This document shows positions 47,254-54,876 of a stretch of DNA of 64,000 nucleotides, in pieces. Under the pieces are notes generated by a model that made no database searches, had not been told where the DNA came from, and was given only the letters and a program-made list of their open reading frames with translations. Each line of letters starts with the position of its first letter. The stretch's first letter is position 1. The translations under genes and the position numbers were made by a program. Source of the DNA: Erythrobacter sp. (GTDB lineage Bacteria; Pseudomonadota; Alphaproteobacteria; Sphingomonadales; Sphingomonadaceae); contig CP073261.1 in NCBI GenBank assembly GCA_019739335.1, forward strand, positions 1,742,818 to 1,806,817, written 5' to 3'.

Positions 47254-48075
47254 ATGGCCTTCAAGATCAAGGATCTGGACGATGCTCAGGCACCGCTGCT
47301 CGATCACCTGATAGAACTGCGCGGACGGCTGGTGAAGGCGGTGGCGGCGCTGGCCGTGGCGTTCGGCATTTGCTTCTATTTTGCCGACCAGATTTTCGGC
47401 TTCCTTGTCCGTCCGTTGACCCAGGCCTTTCCCGAAGGCGAAGGTCAGCTGATCTATACGCGGCTCTACGAAGCCTTTTTCGTCGAGATCAAGGTCGCGC
47501 TGTTTGCGGCCTTTTTCCTCGCCTTCCCGATCATTGCCAACCAGCTCTGGGCCTTTGTCGCTCCCGGTCTCTACGCCCGCGAGAAGCGCGCTTTCCTGCC
47601 GTTCATCATCGCCACGCCGGTGCTGTTCATAGCGGGCGGATCGCTGGCCTATTTCGCGGTGATGCCGCTGGCTTTCACCTGGTTCCTGGGGTTCCAGGGT
47701 GAATCGGGCGGGCTGGAGGCGCAGGCGCTGCCCGCAATGGGCGATTACCTCGATCTGGTGATGCAGTTCATCCTCGCCTTCGGGGTCAGCTTCCTGCTGC
47801 CGGTGCTATTGCTGTTGCTAAATCGCGCGGGGCTGGTGTCACGAGCGCAACTTGCGGGGGCGCGGCGCTATGTGATCGTGGCGGTCTTCGTGGTGGCGGC
47901 GCTGATTACCCCGCCCGACGTCGTTTCGCAGATCATGCTTGCCACGCCGCTGATCCTGCTGTTCGAAGGATCGCTGGTGCTAATGCGGTTCGGCGAGAAG
48001 AAAGCGGCAGAGGAGCGCGCGCTGCGCGAAGCGGAAAAGGCCGGGGGCACGCCTGCGGGAGACGCGGCGGAGTAG
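47254..48075 (+). CDS. tatC: Twin-arginine translocase TatC
   Basis: The protein (273 residues) has six membrane helices with conserved TatC signature LLDHLIELRGRLVKA near the start, the FAFFLAFPIIANQLWAFVAPGLY and FAVMPLAFTWFLGF segments, and YVIVAVFVVAALITPPDVVSQI. It binds the twin-arginine signal. It follows tatB by 3 bp and a hairpin terminator lies 11 bp after the stop. Confidence 0.95.
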   Translation: MAFKIKDLDDAQAPLLDHLIELRGRLVKAVAALAVAFGICFYFADQIFGFLVRPLTQAFPEGEGQLIYTRLYEAFFVEIKVALFAAFFLAFPIIANQLWAFVAPGLYAREKRAFLPFIIATPVLFIAGGSLAYFAVMPLAFTWFLGFQGESGGLEAQALPAMGDYLDLVMQFILAFGVSFLLPVLLLLLNRAGLVSRAQLAGARRYVIVAVFVVAALITPPDVVSQIMLATPLILLFEGSLVLMRFGEKKAAEERALREAEKAGGTPAGDAAE

Positions 48076-48086
48076 GCGGATACGAA

Positions 48087-48109
48087 AACGGGGCCGGATC
48101 GGCCCCGTT
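48087..48109. terminator. Hairpin terminator after tatC
   Basis: AACGGGGCC and GGCCCCGTT form a 9-bp stem with a five-base loop, followed by GCTTTG. It lies between convergent genes and probably works from the tatC side and also for the small minus-strand gene. Confidence 0.65.
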
Positions 48110-48152
48110 GCTTTGCGGTAATTTTCCTGCCTGGTGTAATTTTCCACCTGGC

Positions 48153-48383
48153 TCAGGGGCTGGTCGGCAGATCGTCCTCGTCGCCGCCTTCCAGCGCGAT
48201 GACCACAGCACCGGCGATCAGCGCCAGAGCGATCAGGCCAATCAGGATACCGCTGGTGCCAGCCCCCTCGGCCTGTCCCTCAACCGGAGCAGAAGTCCGT
48301 GCGATCGGCGCGGACTGTGCCAGTACAGGGGTGGCGGAAAGCGCAATGGCGGCGGCGGCGGTCGTGAAGATCCTGGCGATCAT
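48153..48383 (-). CDS. Small secreted or membrane protein, unknown function
   Basis: This 76-residue protein has a signal peptide (MIARIFTTAAAAIALSATPVLAQ) and a second hydrophobic segment near the C-terminus (GILIGLIALALIAGAVVIALEGGDEDDLP), with an acidic end. It is probably exported and membrane-anchored. Similar small proteins are common and uncharacterised in this group of bacteria. Confidence 0.7.
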   Translation of the reverse strand: MIARIFTTAAAAIALSATPVLAQSAPIARTSAPVEGQAEGAGTSGILIGLIALALIAGAVVIALEGGDEDDLPTSP

Positions 48384-48687
48384 CGGACAAATCCTTGTTC
48401 GTAGTGCGTCGTTGCCCGGAGTTTAACGAGCCATTGTGGCATTGGCGAGACAGAATAGGCCTGCATCCGCGGGTTGGCGAGAGATGCTTATGCAATGGCA
48501 GCCGGCCAAACGGTTGCAGAGAGCATTCGCGATTCACCCACAGCGCCCGCGCTCTCGAGGTGTTGCATTTGATAATCATTCGTAACAAATCAATTGCGAA
48601 TGGTTCGCAGTCTTGCAAAGAGCCGCGTCGCGTTCTATTCGACAAACCAGAAAAGCGCCGGATTGTCACGGTTGAAGGAGAAGCAGG
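48384..48687. other. Intergenic region upstream of iron ABC importer
   Basis: The 304 bp contain no convincing gene. The last 130 bp are AT-rich and hold the Fur-like boxes listed separately. The rest carries nothing that I can name. Confidence 0.6.
48567..48609. promoter_or_regulatory. Fur-like boxes before the ferric-iron importer
   Basis: Two palindromes occur: ATTTGATAA-TCATTC-GTAACAAAT (GATAATCATT core, 48567-48590) and TGCGAA-TGG-TTCGCA (48595-48609, perfect 6-3-6). They lie 79-121 bp before the iron-binding protein gene. Both have the form expected for Fur-family operators, so the transport operon is probably repressed by iron. No promoter hexamers were assigned. Confidence 0.5.
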
Positions 48688-49725
48688 TTGCGCAGCAAGC
48701 GGATTGTCATGGTGCTGGCGGGGTTCATCGGGCTCGGCGCCTGCTCGGCGCAGGAGGATGCCAGCAATGGTGGCGAGGTCGTCAACCTCTATTCCGCGCG
48801 CCATTATGACAGCGACCAGGCGCTCTATGATCGTTTCACCGAGGAAACCGGCATCACCATCAACGTGATGGAAGGCAGCGCCGATGAGCTGGTGGCCCGC
48901 ATGACCAGCGAAGGCGACAACAGCCCGGCAGACCTGTTCATCGCCGCCGATGCCGGTGCCCTGTGGCGCGCCCAGCAAGCGAGCCTGTTCCAGCCTGTGA
49001 CCTCCGCAACCCTCGACGACCGGATTCCCGCCAACCTGCGCGAGCCTGATGGCCATTGGTACGGCTTCATGCGCCGGGCCCGGGTGGTCGCCTATGATCC
49101 TGCCAAGGTCTCTCCCGAAGAGATCGACGACTATGCCAAGCTTGCCACTCCCCGTTTCCGCGGGCGGATCTGCGTCCGTTCGTCCGACAGCGTTTACAAC
49201 CTTTCGCTGGTCGGTGCGCTGATCGAAGCCTGGGGCGAGGAGCGCGCGGGCGATTGGGTAGAAGGAATTGTCGCCAACATGGCCCGCCCGCCGGAAGGCG
49301 GCGACCGCGATCAGATCCGCGCCGTGGGTGCCGGTGTCTGCGAAGTCGCGCTGACGAACAGCTATTATTACATCCGCATGGCCAACAGCGATGATCCCGC
49401 CGACCGGGCAGTGACCGAACGGGTGGCCCTTGCCTACCCCAGCCTGGACGGGCAGGGCGCGCATGTGAACATCTCGGGCGGCGGCGTCGCACGCAATGCT
49501 CCCAATCGTGACAACGCGGTGCGGTTGCTCGAATTTCTCGCCTCGGCAGAAACCCAGACCTATATCTCGGCCAACAACAACGAATATCCCGCCTCGCCCG
49601 ATGTTGCTGCACCGGCTCCGGTAGATGCCTATGCCGACTTCAGCGCGCATCCGATGGCAGTGGCGGCATTCGCGGCGCGGCAGCCGCAAGCGCAATCGTT
49701 GATGAGCGCGGCGGGCTGGCGCTGA
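48688..49725 (+). CDS. Ferric iron-binding lipoprotein, FbpA/FutA type
   Basis: The 345-residue substrate-binding protein has a lipobox (GFIGLGACSAQ) and the type 2 periplasmic-binding fold: VVNLYSARHYDSDQALYDRFTEETGI, ADLFIAADAGALW, and the iron-binding Tyr pair in EVALTNSYYYIRM near residues 221-232. ISGGGVARNAPNRDNAVRLLEFLAS is the family C-terminal motif. It binds Fe(III) in the periplasm for the permease and ATPase encoded next. The start is TTG with GAAGGAG six to eight bases upstream. Confidence 0.9.
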   Translation: MRSKRIVMVLAGFIGLGACSAQEDASNGGEVVNLYSARHYDSDQALYDRFTEETGITINVMEGSADELVARMTSEGDNSPADLFIAADAGALWRAQQASLFQPVTSATLDDRIPANLREPDGHWYGFMRRARVVAYDPAKVSPEEIDDYAKLATPRFRGRICVRSSDSVYNLSLVGALIEAWGEERAGDWVEGIVANMARPPEGGDRDQIRAVGAGVCEVALTNSYYYIRMANSDDPADRAVTERVALAYPSLDGQGAHVNISGGGVARNAPNRDNAVRLLEFLASAETQTYISANNNEYPASPDVAAPAPVDAYADFSAHPMAVAAFAARQPQAQSLMSAAGWR

Positions 49726-49781
49726 CCGCCGCCAGCTTCCCGCGATCCGCTGCATCCCGCCTGCCAACGCCGCTGGCGGCA

Positions 49782-51311
49782 ATGGCGGCGATAGCAGGCT
49801 TTATCGTCCTGCTCCCGCTGGCGGGCGTTGTGCTGGCGGCATTCGGTAGCGGGACTGCCGATATCGCCGGGCGCGATATTGCGCGCTACGCCGCAACCTC
49901 GGCGTGGCTGGCGCTGCTGGTGGGCCTGACCACTGCCACAACCGGGACATTGGCAGCATGGTTGGTTGCCATGCACAGATTCCCCGGCCGGGGCCTGTTT
50001 GCCTGGGCACTTGCCCTGCCGTTGGCGGTTCCTGCTTTCGCGCTGGCCTATAGCTACGCCGATCTGTTCGACGTGGCTGGGCCGCTGCGCACGGCGATGC
50101 GCGACGGGCTGGGCATGGACCTGCCGTTTTCGATGCGCAGCATCGGCGGCGCGGCTTTCGTGCTTTCGGCGGCTTTCTACCCTTATGTGTATCTCGCCAT
50201 GCGCAGCGCCTTCATCAACCAGTCGGTCAACGTGCTCGAAGCGTCGGCAATGCTCGGTTGCAGCGGCTGGCGAGCGCTATGGCGGGTGGCGCTGCCGATG
50301 GCCCGACCGGCATTGGCGGCGGGCGTGGCGCTGGCGATGATGGAAGTTCTGGCCGATTTTGGCGCAGTCCGGTTCCTCAGCGTCCAGACCTTGACCACCG
50401 GCATCGTGCGCGCATGGACCGTCTATGGATCGACCGTCAGCGCGGCCCGCTTCGCCCTGCCGCTGCTTGCGGCGGCAGCGGTGCTTCTGTGGCTCGAGCG
50501 GGCCATGCGCAAGGGCCGCGCGCATGAAAGCGGGCGGGGCCGCTGGCGCCAGTGGGAACCGCAGCCTCTGCCCCGTTGGCGGGGGTGGCTGGCAACGGGA
50601 TTCTGCCTGTTCCTCCTGACTGCCGGCCTGCTGCTCCCGGTCGGCTGGCTGGCGTGGAATTTCGGCGCAGTCTCGCCCGATTGGGCGCGACTTGGCGAAG
50701 CCATGCAGAACAGTCTCTTCCTCGCGGTGGCCGGAGCGCTGCTTACCGTGCTGCTGGCCACGATGCTGGCCCTGGGTACCCGCAGCCTGCCGCTGGCGGC
50801 GCGGATCGCCAGTCTTGGCTATGCCACCCCGGGAGCGGTGATGGCGATCGGCCTGCTTGCACCGGCCGGAGTGATCTGGTCGTTCCATCAAGGTTCGGGG
50901 ATGGCGATTGCCATCGGCCTGCTGCTGCTGGCCTATGCAGCACGACTGATGGCGGCAGCAGTCGAACCTATCGATGCAGGGCTGGCGCGGGTGACACCAT
51001 CGATGGTGCAAGCCGCGCGAACACTCGGTCGCACCGAAACTGCTGCGTCGATCGCCGTCGAACTGCCCATCGCCCGCGGTGCAATGCTGACTGCCGGACT
51101 GATCGTGTTTGTCGATATTCTCAAGGAACTCCCGGCCACGCTGATCCTGCGTCCTTTCAACTTCGATACCCTGGCGGTGGCAGCCCATCACTATGCCATC
51201 GACGAGCGACTGGGACAGGCGGGGCCGCCATCATTGTTGATACTTGCGCTATCGCTCCCCACGGTGATCTGGCTGTCGCGACGAATTGCGCAGGCGCGTC
51301 CGGGATACTAG
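49782..51311 (+). CDS. Ferric iron ABC permease, FbpB/FutB type
   Basis: This 509-residue protein has about 12 membrane helices in two homologous halves, each with an EAA loop (first ...NVLEASAMLGCSGWRALWRVALPMARPALAAG, second ...SMVQAARTLGRTETAASIAVELPIARGAML). It is a fused permease, as in FbpB. The ATG chosen falls just before the first helix; the gene could begin a little earlier in the frame. It overlaps no neighbour and is 56 bp after the binding protein. Confidence 0.9.
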   Translation: MAAIAGFIVLLPLAGVVLAAFGSGTADIAGRDIARYAATSAWLALLVGLTTATTGTLAAWLVAMHRFPGRGLFAWALALPLAVPAFALAYSYADLFDVAGPLRTAMRDGLGMDLPFSMRSIGGAAFVLSAAFYPYVYLAMRSAFINQSVNVLEASAMLGCSGWRALWRVALPMARPALAAGVALAMMEVLADFGAVRFLSVQTLTTGIVRAWTVYGSTVSAARFALPLLAAAAVLLWLERAMRKGRAHESGRGRWRQWEPQPLPRWRGWLATGFCLFLLTAGLLLPVGWLAWNFGAVSPDWARLGEAMQNSLFLAVAGALLTVLLATMLALGTRSLPLAARIASLGYATPGAVMAIGLLAPAGVIWSFHQGSGMAIAIGLLLLAYAARLMAAAVEPIDAGLARVTPSMVQAARTLGRTETAASIAVELPIARGAMLTAGLIVFVDILKELPATLILRPFNFDTLAVAAHHYAIDERLGQAGPPSLLILALSLPTVIWLSRRIAQARPGY

Positions 51312-51320
51312 ACGCGGGGC

Positions 51321-52334
51321 GTGACAGATTCCCCGATCCTGACCCTACGCGGCGTAACGCGTCGTTACGGCGCGCACGAAGTCGTCAGTGCAGCCAGCTT
51401 TGCGCTCCAGCCGGGACGGATTGCCTGCCTGCTCGGTCCGTCCGGTTGCGGCAAGAGTACGATCCTGCGTATGGTAGCCGGGCTCGAGCCCGTGGATGCG
51501 GGTGAAATCGAAATATCCGGCCATGTGGTTTCCGGTCCGGGCAGCACGCTTTCTCCCGAACGGCGCGGAGTGGGGCTGGTGTTCCAGGACAATGCCCTTT
51601 TCCCCCATCTGAACGTGCGCGAAAATGTCGGGTTCGGAATCCGGTCACTTGGCAAGCAGGCGCGTGACGCGCTGGTACAGGAATTGCTAACGCGGCTTCA
51701 TGTCGAGCATCTGGCCGAACAATGGCCGCATACCCTTTCCGGCGGAGAGCAGCAGCGGGTCGCGATCGCGCGGGCCCTGGCGAGAGAGCCGGTGCTGCTG
51801 CTGCTGGATGAACCGTTTTCGGGCCTTGATGGCCATTTGCGCGCGCAAATCCGGCGCTCGCTGATGGCTGATCTGCAAGCTGTGGGAACGACCGTGCTGA
51901 TCGTCACCCACGATCCCGAAGAAGCGATGCTACTTGCCGACGATCTGATCCTGATGGCAGACGGCAAGATCCTGCAAACCGGGTCACCCGCCGAGTGTTA
52001 CGACAGGCCGGCATCGCTGGTGGCCGCGCGGCTGCTGGGCGATGCGTTCGAGATATCGGCGGACGCTGGCGCTGCACTCCTGCCCGGCGCCGATTCCCGG
52101 TTCGGCGCAGTTGCAGCCGATGTGCCGCTGATCCTGCGTTCGAAGGATTTGGTGATCGCCGCGGAAGGGCTGCCTGCCACAGTCATGGCCGTCCGCAGAA
52201 TCGGGCGTGAAACGCTGGCCAGTGTCGAAAGCGCCGTGGGTGAAATCGCGTTAAGGTCGGAAACAGCCGGGCTGTCGGCGGGGCAGGTCATCCACCTGCA
52301 ATTGCGCAATGACGTTGCGTCCTATTCTGCGTAG
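51321..52334 (+). CDS. Ferric iron ABC transporter ATPase, FbpC/FutC type
   Basis: The 337-residue ATPase has Walker A GPSGCGKST, Q-loop FQDNALFPH, signature LSGGEQQRVAIARAL, Walker B LLLLDEPFSGLD and a switch His in VTHDPEEAM. A TOBE-like C-terminal domain follows (from about residue 250), as in FbpC. GTG start, 9 bp after the permease. The 3' end overlaps the convergent TetR gene by 13 bp. Confidence 0.9.
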   Translation: MTDSPILTLRGVTRRYGAHEVVSAASFALQPGRIACLLGPSGCGKSTILRMVAGLEPVDAGEIEISGHVVSGPGSTLSPERRGVGLVFQDNALFPHLNVRENVGFGIRSLGKQARDALVQELLTRLHVEHLAEQWPHTLSGGEQQRVAIARALAREPVLLLLDEPFSGLDGHLRAQIRRSLMADLQAVGTTVLIVTHDPEEAMLLADDLILMADGKILQTGSPAECYDRPASLVAARLLGDAFEISADAGAALLPGADSRFGAVAADVPLILRSKDLVIAAEGLPATVMAVRRIGRETLASVESAVGEIALRSETAGLSAGQVIHLQLRNDVASYSA

Positions 52335-52993
52335 CGCAGGTAAGCGTAGGCCATCTTCGCCAATTCCTTCTGCATCACTTCCCACACATCCTCGTCACCC
52401 GATTCGGGAGTCGAGCCGAGGCCGAACTGGCGGGCAATGGTGGCGAAGACGATTTGCATCACAGCATGGGCCTTCTCGCGCGGATCGCTGCCGGCGATTT
52501 CGTCCTTGAATTGCAGGATCGCGTCCACCGCCATTGTCATGGATCGGCGTGCGGTTTCCTTGCCCGGCCCGGAGACTGCCGGATCGACACTGGCGCGCTG
52601 CATGATCGCGCGCAGGATACGGGCATGCTCCTCGAGGTTGCGGCTGTAGCGATCGATGAATCGGGTGAGGAACGTGCGCAAATCCTGCTGGTCCTGCAAA
52701 ACTTCCGCAACCATCGCTTCTTCCGTTGCGATCACGTCTTCCAGTTCGCGGGCGATCACGGCGTGCAGCAGCCGGTCCTTGCTCTGGAAGCGCAGGTAGA
52801 TCGAGCCGATCGAGACCGCGCCCAGGTCGCTGACATCCTGAAGGGTGAAATCCTCGCTCCCGCGTTCGAGCATCAGCGCCTTGGTGGCATCGAGCATCCT
52901 TTCATAGGAGGCGAGGCTGCGACCCTGCAGCGGCTTCGTGCTGATCGCATTGGTGGCGAGCGCTTCGGTTTCAGGCCCGAGGGTGGTTGACAT
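52322..52993 (-). CDS. TetR-family repressor, likely of glycoside regulon
   Basis: The 223-residue protein has an N-terminal extension, then the TetR DNA-binding domain (YERMLDATKALMLERGSEDFTLQDVSDLGAVSIGSIYLRFQSKDRLLHAV, about residues 30-80) and a helical ligand domain. It is divergent from the flavin monooxygenase gene, and between them lies the operator TAGAA-N6-TTCTA, which recurs at two more promoters in the next 6 kb. I infer that it represses all of them and itself, released by an aromatic or glycoside ligand. The ATG overlaps a possible -35 box of the opposite promoter. Confidence 0.9.
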   Translation of the reverse strand: MSTTLGPETEALATNAISTKPLQGRSLASYERMLDATKALMLERGSEDFTLQDVSDLGAVSIGSIYLRFQSKDRLLHAVIARELEDVIATEEAMVAEVLQDQQDLRTFLTRFIDRYSRNLEEHARILRAIMQRASVDPAVSGPGKETARRSMTMAVDAILQFKDEIAGSDPREKAHAVMQIVFATIARQFGLGSTPESGDEDVWEVMQKELAKMAYAYLRYAE

Positions 52994-53017
52994 GTGGGTT
53001 GTTGAGTCTAATAAAAC

Positions 53018-53033
53018 TAGAACGTCAATTCTA
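53018..53033. promoter_or_regulatory. TetR operator, site 1 (tetR-monooxygenase)
   Basis: TAGAACGTCAATTCTA is a perfect TAGAA-N6-TTCTA palindrome between the divergent tetR and flavin monooxygenase genes. TTGACA (52987-52992) and a weak -10-like TAAAAC just before the site may drive the plus-strand gene. Confidence 0.7.
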
Positions 53034-53107
53034 ATTGATGCTGGACATCCGGTTTTAGTCCGCGCGGCGCGCTGCGGAAGGGGCCGGAGCGGGAGAGGGA
53101 AGTTTCC

Positions 53108-54205
53108 ATGCGTTTTTCAGTGTTTCTCAATGCGCGTTCGATGCGGCCGGAGGAAGACCGGCAGCTGATGCACGACCTTGAGTCGCATGCGCTGCTGGCG
53201 GGGAGCAAGGGCTTCTCGGCGATCTTCATGCCTGATCACCACTTCAACGGCTATATGCCGCTGGCGAGCGACAGCTTCATCTTCGCCGCCTTCCTGGCCG
53301 CGAAAATGCCGCACATTCATTTCGGCTTCTCGGTCGTCTCGGTCCCGCTGCACCATCCGGTGCGCTTCGTGGAGCGGATCAACTTGCTTGATCAGCTGAC
53401 TGACGGCAAGCTGCTGGTCGGCGTGGGCAGCGGCACCACGCCGGAGGAGATGATCGGCTTTGGCGTGACCTATGCCGAATCGAAGGACATTTCGGATCGC
53501 AATCTGGATCTGGCCGAGCAGCTCTGGGCCAAGGGAATGGAAGATCCGGCGGTGGAAATCGACAACGGCCCGCACAAGGGCCGCGTGCTCCAGCGGATCG
53601 CTCCGGCCAGCTATACCCCGCGCCACGCCCCGCTGATGCCAGTGGCGATGAAGGAAGCGAGCACCCGCCGTGCGGCGGAGAACGGCTGGCCCGCTTTCAT
53701 CCCCGCCTTCACTCCGCCGCAGATCGGCGGGACCGAACCGTTCAAGCACGTGAGCAAGTATTTCGATGCCTACCGCACCGCGCTCGATGCCGCCGGGCAT
53801 GACGAGGCAACGCGGGCCAAGGCGCTCGACTGGACCACCCACACCTACCAGTGCGTCCACGTGGCCGAGAGCGACGACCAGGCGCGCGAGGAACTGGAAG
53901 TGATCCTGCGCGCCTATCAGGATGCAGTGGAACGCGAGGCCGAATTCAACGCCCGCGCCGAAAGCGACAGCGCCAACACCAAGACCGACCGTACGCCCGA
54001 TGCGCTGAGCGAGGATTGGATCGGCACCTGGTGTCTTTACGGTTCGCCTGAAACGGTGATTGAGCATCTGCAACCCTACAAGGAGCTGGGCATCGGCAAC
54101 GTGCTGTGCGGCACCACCACCGGACCGCTGACCCCCGAACGGCTGCGGCTGGGCAACCAGACGCTCGACCTGCTGGCGCAGCACGTGCTCCCGGCGCTGG
54201 CCTGA
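53108..54205 (+). CDS. LLM-class flavin-dependent monooxygenase
   Basis: The 365-residue protein is a luciferase-like TIM barrel: MRFSVFLNARSMRPEEDRQ, FMPDHHFNGYMPLASDS, FGFSVVSVPLHHPVRFVERINLLDQLTDGKLLVGVGSGTTPEEMIGFG and the C-terminal GSPETVIEHLQPYKELGIGNVL. It uses reduced flavin to oxidise a substrate, often an aromatic or ketone. The flavin reductase follows with a TGATG overlap, so the two make a two-component monooxygenase. The TetR operator lies 74 bp upstream. Confidence 0.88.
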   Translation: MRFSVFLNARSMRPEEDRQLMHDLESHALLAGSKGFSAIFMPDHHFNGYMPLASDSFIFAAFLAAKMPHIHFGFSVVSVPLHHPVRFVERINLLDQLTDGKLLVGVGSGTTPEEMIGFGVTYAESKDISDRNLDLAEQLWAKGMEDPAVEIDNGPHKGRVLQRIAPASYTPRHAPLMPVAMKEASTRRAAENGWPAFIPAFTPPQIGGTEPFKHVSKYFDAYRTALDAAGHDEATRAKALDWTTHTYQCVHVAESDDQAREELEVILRAYQDAVEREAEFNARAESDSANTKTDRTPDALSEDWIGTWCLYGSPETVIEHLQPYKELGIGNVLCGTTTGPLTPERLRLGNQTLDLLAQHVLPALA

Positions 54206-54795
54206 TGGCTGGCACGGCCAAGCCGATGCCGCGCATCGTCGGGATCGGCGGCACCCAGCGGCCCGGATCGAGCAGCGAACTGCTGGTGAAGACGGTGCTC
54301 GACATCTGCGCCACCCACGGTGCGCAGACGCGCCTGTTCGGCGGGCAGGAACTGGCCGCACTACCCCATTACGATCCGTACCGGCGCGACCGCACGGCGG
54401 GCGAAAGCGAACTGATCGAAGCGGTGCGCGCAGCCGACGGCATCATTATCGCATCCCCCAGCTATCACGGCGGCGTATCCGGCGTGATCAAGAACGCGAT
54501 CGACCTGCTGGAAGAGCTGCGGCAGGATCCGCGCCCCTATTTCGACGGGCGGCCCGTTGGCCTGCTGGTCTCTGCCTCCGGTTGGCAGGCGGGCGGAGTC
54601 ACCCTCGCTGCACTACGCGGGATCGTCCATGCCATGCGCGGCTGGCCCACACCGATGGGGATCGCCATCAACACGCTGGAGCAAAAGCCTTTCGATGCCG
54701 ACGGACGTTTGGTGGACGACAAGCTTGGCGTCCAGCTTGATGCAATGGCGCAACAGTTGGCGATCGGCTGTTTGGGCCTGAGCCAGCGGCATTGA
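54205..54795 (+). CDS. NADPH-dependent FMN reductase
   Basis: The 196-residue protein is a flavodoxin-fold reductase: RIVGIGGTQRPGSSSELLVKTVLDICATHGAQ with the phosphate-binding loop, GIIIASPSYHGGVSGVIKNAIDLLEELRQDPRPYFDGRPVGLL and SASGWQAGGVTLAALRGIVHAMRGWPTPMG. It most likely supplies reduced FMN to the monooxygenase. I chose the ATG that overlaps the preceding stop (TGATG). Confidence 0.88.
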   Translation: MAGTAKPMPRIVGIGGTQRPGSSSELLVKTVLDICATHGAQTRLFGGQELAALPHYDPYRRDRTAGESELIEAVRAADGIIIASPSYHGGVSGVIKNAIDLLEELRQDPRPYFDGRPVGLLVSASGWQAGGVTLAALRGIVHAMRGWPTPMGIAINTLEQKPFDADGRLVDDKLGVQLDAMAQQLAIGCLGLSQRH

Positions 54796-54830
54796 CTCAG
54801 ATCAAAAGCAAAATTATAACTCGCATTCTA
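54792..54830 (+). promoter_or_regulatory. Promoter and TetR operator, site 2 (TonB receptor)
   Basis: TTGACT is 17 bp before TATAAC, an almost ideal sigma-70 promoter. The operator variant TATAA-CTCGCA-TTCTA (54815-54830) overlaps the -10 box, so a bound repressor would block polymerase. The flanks (TTCTAAT) match the other sites. It lies 47 bp before the TonB receptor start. Confidence 0.65.
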
Positions 54831-54876
54831 ATATGGTTTCACGCACGACAGAGGTCGGCGTTTTCGGGAGGGAAAT

